Below, piece after piece: positions 6,978 to 10,342 of a DNA stretch of 10,342 bases. The notes below the pieces were generated by a model that was given only the letters and a program-made list of their open reading frames with translations, had not been told where the DNA came from and made no database searches. Position numbers and translations under genes: made by a program. The number at the start of each line of letters is the position of its first letter. The stretch's first letter is position 1. The DNA comes from Clostridiaceae bacterium (GTDB taxonomy: Bacteria; Bacillota; Clostridia; Acetivibrionales; DTU013), in NCBI GenBank assembly GCA_012799845.1, contig JAAZKL010000293.1, forward strand, positions 1-10,342, in the 5' to 3' direction.

Positions 6978-7262
6978 TCATTCTGCTGTAAACGGCAGCA
7001 GTGCGATCGTTCTTGCCCTTTTGATCGCGGTCGTCAGTTGGCGCTGATGCTTTGCGCAGTTGCCCGAGATCCTTCTGGGAAGGATCTTGCCTCTTTCGGA
7101 AATATACTTCCTCAGCTTTGCAACTTCTTTATAGTCTATTTCAGTAACCTTGTCCACACAGAAAGCACAAACCTTTTTTCTGCTCCTTCTTCTCATGGCG
7201 CCTTTGCCTTCGCCCTTGTCATAATCCCTGCCGGCGCCCCTGTTATCCCTTTTAGCTGACAT
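6978..7262 (-). CDS. rpsR: Small-subunit ribosomal protein S18, Cys/His zinc-type form
   Basis: S18 pairs with S6 on the platform of the 30S subunit. The conserved core runs from RRRSRKKVCAFC (residues 24-35) through YISERGKILPRR and HQRQLTTAIKRAR to the C-terminus. Cys32, Cys35, Cys69 and His72 (CxxC and CxxH) match the zinc-binding C+ version of S18; many other bacterial S18 proteins lack these residues. The 94-residue length includes a charged, Gly/Arg-rich N-terminal extension of about 23 residues that is longer than in B. subtilis S18 (79 residues). I chose the ATG at 7262 because AAAGGAGG lies seven bases upstream; an in-frame GTG six codons earlier overlaps that site. It follows ssb by 75 bases and ends just before the operon terminator. 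Confidence 0.97.
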   Translation of the reverse strand: MSAKRDNRGAGRDYDKGEGKGAMRRRSRKKVCAFCVDKVTEIDYKEVAKLRKYISERGKILPRRISGNCAKHQRQLTTAIKRARTIALLPFTAE

Positions 7263-7337
7263 GCAAATGCCTCCTTTCACACTTACTGATGCAGGATCTC
7301 ATCCGTTCCTGCGCTGGTGCCCGTTAACAAGGTCATT

Positions 7338-7778
7338 TCAGAACGGCAGATCGTCATCGTCTGTCTGGAAGAATCCCGCATCTTCATCTGTTCCTGCAGC
7401 CGTAGCAGGCACAAATCCTGAAGTACCGGCCTGGCCGTACGCGGGGCCTCCCTCGCTCCTGCGGGAATCCGCAAAGTATACTTCATCAACGACTACTTCC
7501 GTGATGTAGTGCTTTTTGCCTTCGTTATCATCCCAGCTCCTGTTTTGCAGACTTCCGACAACAAGGACCCTCAGCCCTTTTGTGAAGTATTTGCTGCAGA
7601 ACTCCGCCTGGTTTCTCCAGGCAACTATGTTGAAGAAATCTGTCTGCTTCTCTTCACCCTGCCTGGCAAATCTCCTGTCCACTGCAATGGAGAACGTACA
7701 TCTCGGTATGTTGCTCGAAGCCGTATACCTCAGCTCCGGGTCCTTTGTCAGCCTGCCCATCAAAATGACCTTATTCAT
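7338..7778 (-). CDS. ssb: Single-stranded DNA-binding protein
   Basis: SSB coats single-stranded DNA during replication, repair and recombination, and recruits partner proteins through its acidic tail. The 146-residue product has an OB-fold at about residues 1-105, beginning MNKVILMGRLTKDPELRYT and containing FFNIVAWRNQAEF, then a Gly/Ala-rich flexible linker. It ends with the canonical tip DDDDLPF (140-146), which in this family binds partner proteins. AGGGTG lies five bases before the ATG. It sits 16 bases after rpsF and 75 before rpsR, in the standard Firmicute rpsF-ssb-rpsR order, so it is expected to be expressed as part of that operon. Confidence 0.97.
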   Translation of the reverse strand: MNKVILMGRLTKDPELRYTASSNIPRCTFSIAVDRRFARQGEEKQTDFFNIVAWRNQAEFCSKYFTKGLRVLVVGSLQNRSWDDNEGKKHYITEVVVDEVYFADSRRSEGGPAYGQAGTSGFVPATAAGTDEDAGFFQTDDDDLPF

Positions 7779-7794
7779 ACTATCACCCTGGTTA

Positions 7795-8076
7795 TCATTT
7801 TTTAACGATCATATACTTGATTATTCCATCTGTGATCTTGAATATCCTTTCAAGTTCACGCGGAAAATCGGAATTCGCACTGAAATCGGTCAGAACATAA
7901 TAGCCCTCATTCCTGTCCGCGATTTCATAGGCGAGCTTCCTTTTTCCCCATTCATCTATGCTTTCCAGTTGTGCTGAAGTCTCGAGCAGATTCTTGAATT
8001 TCTCGACAAGAGCCTGTATGCCTTCTTCACCAATTTCAGGATCGATGATGAATATGCACTCATACTTGTTCATCAT
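7795..8076 (-). CDS. rpsF: Small-subunit ribosomal protein S6
   Basis: S6 forms a heterodimer with S18 on the 30S platform. The 93-residue product shows the family pattern: KYECIFIIDPE at the start, then DEWGKRKLAYEI at about 42-53, then GYYVLTDFSA, ending in IKYMIVKK. I chose the first of two adjacent ATG codons (8076), because AGGAGGTG ends about ten bases upstream; the second ATG is equally possible. The frame is open further upstream, but that part holds the promoter and ribosome binding site and is not S6-like. It is the first gene of the operon; its leader carries a candidate S6:S18 binding motif, so feedback control by the S6:S18 pair is likely. Confidence 0.97.
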   Translation of the reverse strand: MMNKYECIFIIDPEIGEEGIQALVEKFKNLLETSAQLESIDEWGKRKLAYEIADRNEGYYVLTDFSANSDFPRELERIFKITDGIIKYMIVKK

Positions 8077-8093
8077 GTAGCTTTCACCTCCTT

Positions 8094-8135
8094 CTGGACT
8101 AAACGGCCCTGCATCATTGTGCAGAGCAAGGATTC
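8094..8135 (-). promoter_or_regulatory. Candidate S6:S18 autoregulatory leader motif
   Basis: In the short rpsF leader CTCTGCA and TGCAGGG form a seven-pair hairpin with one G-U pair and a six-base loop (8126-8107), followed directly by CCG (8106-8104). A hairpin followed by an unpaired CCG upstream of rpsF is the hallmark of the S6:S18-binding mRNA motif, which mimics the 16S rRNA site. The outer helix is unclear; ACT near 8139 could pair with AGT near 8100. The ribosome binding site lies just downstream. Confidence 0.55.
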
Positions 8136-8141
8136 TGAGTA

Positions 8142-8170
8142 ATTGTATCACAATGAATAAGCATGTGCAA
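8142..8170 (-). promoter_or_regulatory. Sigma-A-type extended -10 promoter for rpsF-ssb-rpsR
   Basis: On the minus strand TTGCAC (8170-8165) is followed after exactly 17 bases by TACAAT (8147-8142). A TGA directly before the -10 box supplies the extended -10 TGn element. Transcription would begin near 8135 and give a leader of about 60 bases. Confidence 0.8.
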
Positions 8171-8180
8171 GCAATATATG

Positions 8181-8212
8181 AAAAATCCATCCAGGCCGGT
8201 GATCAACCGGCC
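8181..8212 (-). terminator. Possible intrinsic terminator after the membrane-anchored protein gene
   Basis: GGCCGGT and ACCGGCC form a seven-pair GC-rich stem with a five-base loop, starting eight bases after the gene's stop codon. TTTTT follows, but eight bases after the stem, farther than in a standard terminator. It separates the spoIIE group from the rpsF promoter just beyond, which supports a weak or partial terminator. Confidence 0.5.
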
Positions 8213-8220
8213 CGCCGAAT

Positions 8221-8565
8221 TCACATCATCCTGGATATAACGACCAGCAGCAGCAGGACAGCGGCTGCCAGCATAATGTTGACTACAGAATCGACCGATA
8301 TCCTGAACCGGGACAATCCGCCGGGAAATAACCGTCTTTTCTTCTTTACGGCGAGTCCGTGCTCCTTCATGTAATCGTTTATGATGCGCTCCGCTTCCCT
8401 GAGCAGGAAATCATTCCTCGGTCCGGTCCCGCTTTGTCCTGGCCTCCGTGCGCCGGTACCCGCCGTTTCGTCCGGTCCGCTCCTGAGGATCAGTATTGCC
8501 TCCTCGATCAGATTCGAGGCAATGTTTTTTATGACCACTATTCTCCTGGAATCACCAGCCACCAT
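8221..8565 (-). CDS. Small protein of unknown function with C-terminal membrane anchor
   Basis: I do not recognise a named family. The 114-residue product begins with a hydrophobic/acidic segment, RRIVVIKNIASNLIEEAILI (residues 7-26). A Gly/Pro/Arg-rich, probably disordered linker follows, then an amphipathic helix, LLREAERIINDYMKEHGL (54-71), a basic patch (KKKRR), and one membrane segment of about 19 hydrophobic residues (93-111) ending two or three residues from the C-terminus. This layout suggests a tail-anchored protein with its bulk in the cytoplasm. I chose the ATG at 8565 because GGAGG lies five bases upstream. The frame is open to 8694, but the upstream ATGs have weak sites and would overlap the spoIIE end. 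It lies 97 bases after spoIIE, so a sporulation role is possible but unproven. Confidence 0.7.
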   Translation of the reverse strand: MVAGDSRRIVVIKNIASNLIEEAILILRSGPDETAGTGARRPGQSGTGPRNDFLLREAERIINDYMKEHGLAVKKKRRLFPGGLSRFRISVDSVVNIMLAAAVLLLLVVISRMM

Positions 8566-8662
8566 ATCATCCTCCGAACCACACCCTGTATTGCCCGCCA
8601 CAAGCAGCACGGGCATAATTTCCAACAGGTATAGTTTGCGGAAAAAACATGGTTTTATACTT

Positions 8663-10342
8663 TCATAACGGTTTTTTCCAAACCTTCGCCACAAGCACCG
8701 TCATGTCGTCAGAAGGCTGGCCGCCGCACCGCCCGACAGCCTCTTCGAGGATCGATTCGGCCACAAGCTGCGGATTCAGGCTTTCCATTTGGCGTATGTA
8801 TTTCAGCAGGACCCTGTCTCCCTGTTCGTCATCGGCCATGCTGCCAGTTATCCCGTCCGTCACCATGATGATCATATCTCCCGCATCCATGTACTTGCGC
8901 GAGAGCTCGGCGTCCACCCCGGGAAGTATGCCGGCCGGCAGTGACGCAGATCTGATCATCTCGACCCTGGAGTCCCTTTTTATATACGTGGGAGCCGCTC
9001 CTATCTTGATGAATTCCACTTCTCCGCTGAACAGGTCTATCATGGCAATGTCCATGGTACAGGTGCTGTCGCCGTCCGATTTCAGGACCAGCACCGAGTT
9101 TATGAGATCCACAGCCGTATCCTTGTCAAAACCGGATTCAAGAAAGCTTTCCAGCATATCGACCGCGGCCTTGCTCTGTATTGACGCACCATGCCCGGTG
9201 CCCATGCCGTCACTTAGCGCAAGTGTGTATTTGCCGCTGTTCCCGTCCATGAATGAAAAGCTGTCGCCCGAAACCTTGCTTCCGTACTTCGGCATGCGCG
9301 CGACCCCTGTCGTGATCCTGAGGTTTTCGGCTTCGATATATTTCAGGGTACACTCGCCGCTGCCATACTCCGGGCATTCCTCGTCACTGCGTACCATACT
9401 TCTTCCTGCAGCCTCTGAAACGATCCTGTCTATTACTGCCGTGCATTTCCTGGCTCCTCCGCATGAGTCATGCCGTACACTTATCTCATATTTGCCCCAC
9501 AGTCCCTTGTATACCGCCACGTCCGCCGCCTTTATGCCTTCCCGCTTCAATGCCGCGGAAATGGCTTCCTCCAGCTGACCTATGAAGCTGATATCGGTAT
9601 TGATTTCTTCAGCCAGGTTGCCTATCACCCGGGACATTCCTTCTAACTGTCTGCTGATCACGGACCTGCTTTCTCCTATCCTGCTTTTCCATATAACTCC
9701 TGCCTTGAACAGTTCATACATATTATTGACTGCGTTGACAAAATCATTGATCCTGGGACACTTGTCCATGAAGTGGGCGGGAATGCCGCTTTCATCGACG
9801 CGCCCCCTGGCCTCGAGGCTTTCAACGATCCTGAACATCACCTGGTATGTGTCGTAGAAGCTGCGCTCCCAGCAGTGCAGGCACAGGCTGCAGTCCCGGC
9901 ATATCCTGTCGGCCACCCTGTCGAACAGCAGGTTTATGTCATGTTTTTCCGAAGGAGCGCCGGCCTTCGCCATATTTTCGAAGGTCCTGGACAATGCCAT
10001 GAACGCATCCGCAAACTTCCTGAGCCTTTCTGCCGTCAAGCCCCTGATCCTTCGGGAGCAGCTTTTTTCGTCCGCAAGGTCTGCCGATTTTCTGGCGAAT
10101 GGAGCTGTAAGGCGGTCTGTCAGCCTGTCCGGCACAACGAAGAACATAAAAGACCCGGCCAGGATGTCCCTGAGATAAAGCATGGTTTCCGCGGCTCCGT
10201 TGAAGTATATTGCAAGGATCATGCTGCCGAGTATAAAGCCGAGGGCCGACCCGGCTTTGCCAAGGCTGCCCAGTATGCCTGCCAGCATGCCGCATAGGGC
10301 ATATGTGCCCGCAGTGGATGGAGTGGCTCCCGAGGAGGCGGC
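8663..10342 (-). CDS. spoIIE: Stage II sporulation protein E, N-terminal part outside window
   Basis: SpoIIE is a membrane-bound PP2C-type phosphatase that dephosphorylates SpoIIAA to activate sigma-F in the forespore, and takes part in polar septum formation. The frame is open to the window edge and gives 559 residues; full-length members are about 800. The first 70 or so residues are the end of the multi-pass membrane domain. A central region of about 240 residues follows, with a CxxCxxCxxCW cluster at residues 148-158. The PP2C domain fills the C-terminal 220 or so: SGDSFSF (358-364), LSDGMGTGHG near 376-385, VTDGITG near 494, and SDDMTVLVAK near 544-553. These are the metal-binding aspartates of an active phosphatase. 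The ATG at 10288 is internal, since upstream sequence continues the family-like membrane segment. Confidence 0.95.
   Translation of the reverse strand, partial: AASSGATPSTAGTYALCGMLAGILGSLGKAGSALGFILGSMILAIYFNGAAETMLYLRDILAGSFMFFVVPDRLTDRLTAPFARKSADLADEKSCSRRIRGLTAERLRKFADAFMALSRTFENMAKAGAPSEKHDINLLFDRVADRICRDCSLCLHCWERSFYDTYQVMFRIVESLEARGRVDESGIPAHFMDKCPRINDFVNAVNNMYELFKAGVIWKSRIGESRSVISRQLEGMSRVIGNLAEEINTDISFIGQLEEAISAALKREGIKAADVAVYKGLWGKYEISVRHDSCGGARKCTAVIDRIVSEAAGRSMVRSDEECPEYGSGECTLKYIEAENLRITTGVARMPKYGSKVSGDSFSFMDGNSGKYTLALSDGMGTGHGASIQSKAAVDMLESFLESGFDKDTAVDLINSVLVLKSDGDSTCTMDIAMIDLFSGEVEFIKIGAAPTYIKRDSRVEMIRSASLPAGILPGVDAELSRKYMDAGDMIIMVTDGITGSMADDEQGDRVLLKYIRQMESLNPQLVAESILEEAVGRCGGQPSDDMTVLVAKVWKKPL

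Noticed and set aside
6685..7047. Plus-strand open frame in the gap between pheA and rpsR
   Set aside because: It has no ribosome binding site, no recognisable product, and its end runs through the terminator into rpsR. Its first 80 codons are kept only as part of the gap description.
8649..9578. 309-codon plus-strand open frame inside spoIIE
   Set aside because: It is antisense to the phosphatase domain, with Ser/Pro-rich shadow composition.

Overview
The window looks like a core chromosomal segment from an endospore-forming, Clostridia-type Firmicute of moderate GC. Evidence: a SpoIIE phosphatase, the rpsF-ssb-rpsR and gdpP-rplI-dnaB gene strings typical of Firmicutes, and strong AGGAGG-type ribosome binding sites. 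Every gene I can support lies on the minus strand, so transcription runs from high to low coordinates. I see no mobile element, CRISPR array, tRNA or rRNA.

Layout in transcription order. (1) 10342-8221: the C-terminal part of spoIIE, cut by the window edge, then a small unrecognised protein with a C-terminal membrane anchor and a possible hairpin terminator. (2) 8170-6924: an extended -10 promoter, a leader that resembles the S6:S18 autoregulatory motif, then rpsF, ssb and rpsR, closed by a very strong intrinsic terminator. (3) 6923-6640: about 280 bases without a convincing gene but with several hairpins. (4) 6639-1: a promoter, then pheA, a MazG-like gene, gdpP, rplI, dnaB and tilS, with no convincing terminator between them. 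tilS is cut by the window edge close to its expected end.

The genes cover translation (S6, S18, L9, TilS), replication (SSB, DnaB), nucleotide signalling (GdpP, perhaps the MazG-like protein), phenylalanine synthesis (PheA) and sporulation (SpoIIE). In Bacillus subtilis spoIIE and tilS are near neighbours; here they bracket the rpsF-to-dnaB block, which suggests a rearrangement near the origin.

The window is mostly ordinary housekeeping sequence. The points most worth a second look are a 46-codon open frame with a 12-bp tandem repeat directly after the rplI stop codon, the candidate S6:S18 leader, the structured gap before pheA with a possibly divergent promoter, the Cys/His zinc-type S18, and a CxxCxxCxxC cluster in SpoIIE.
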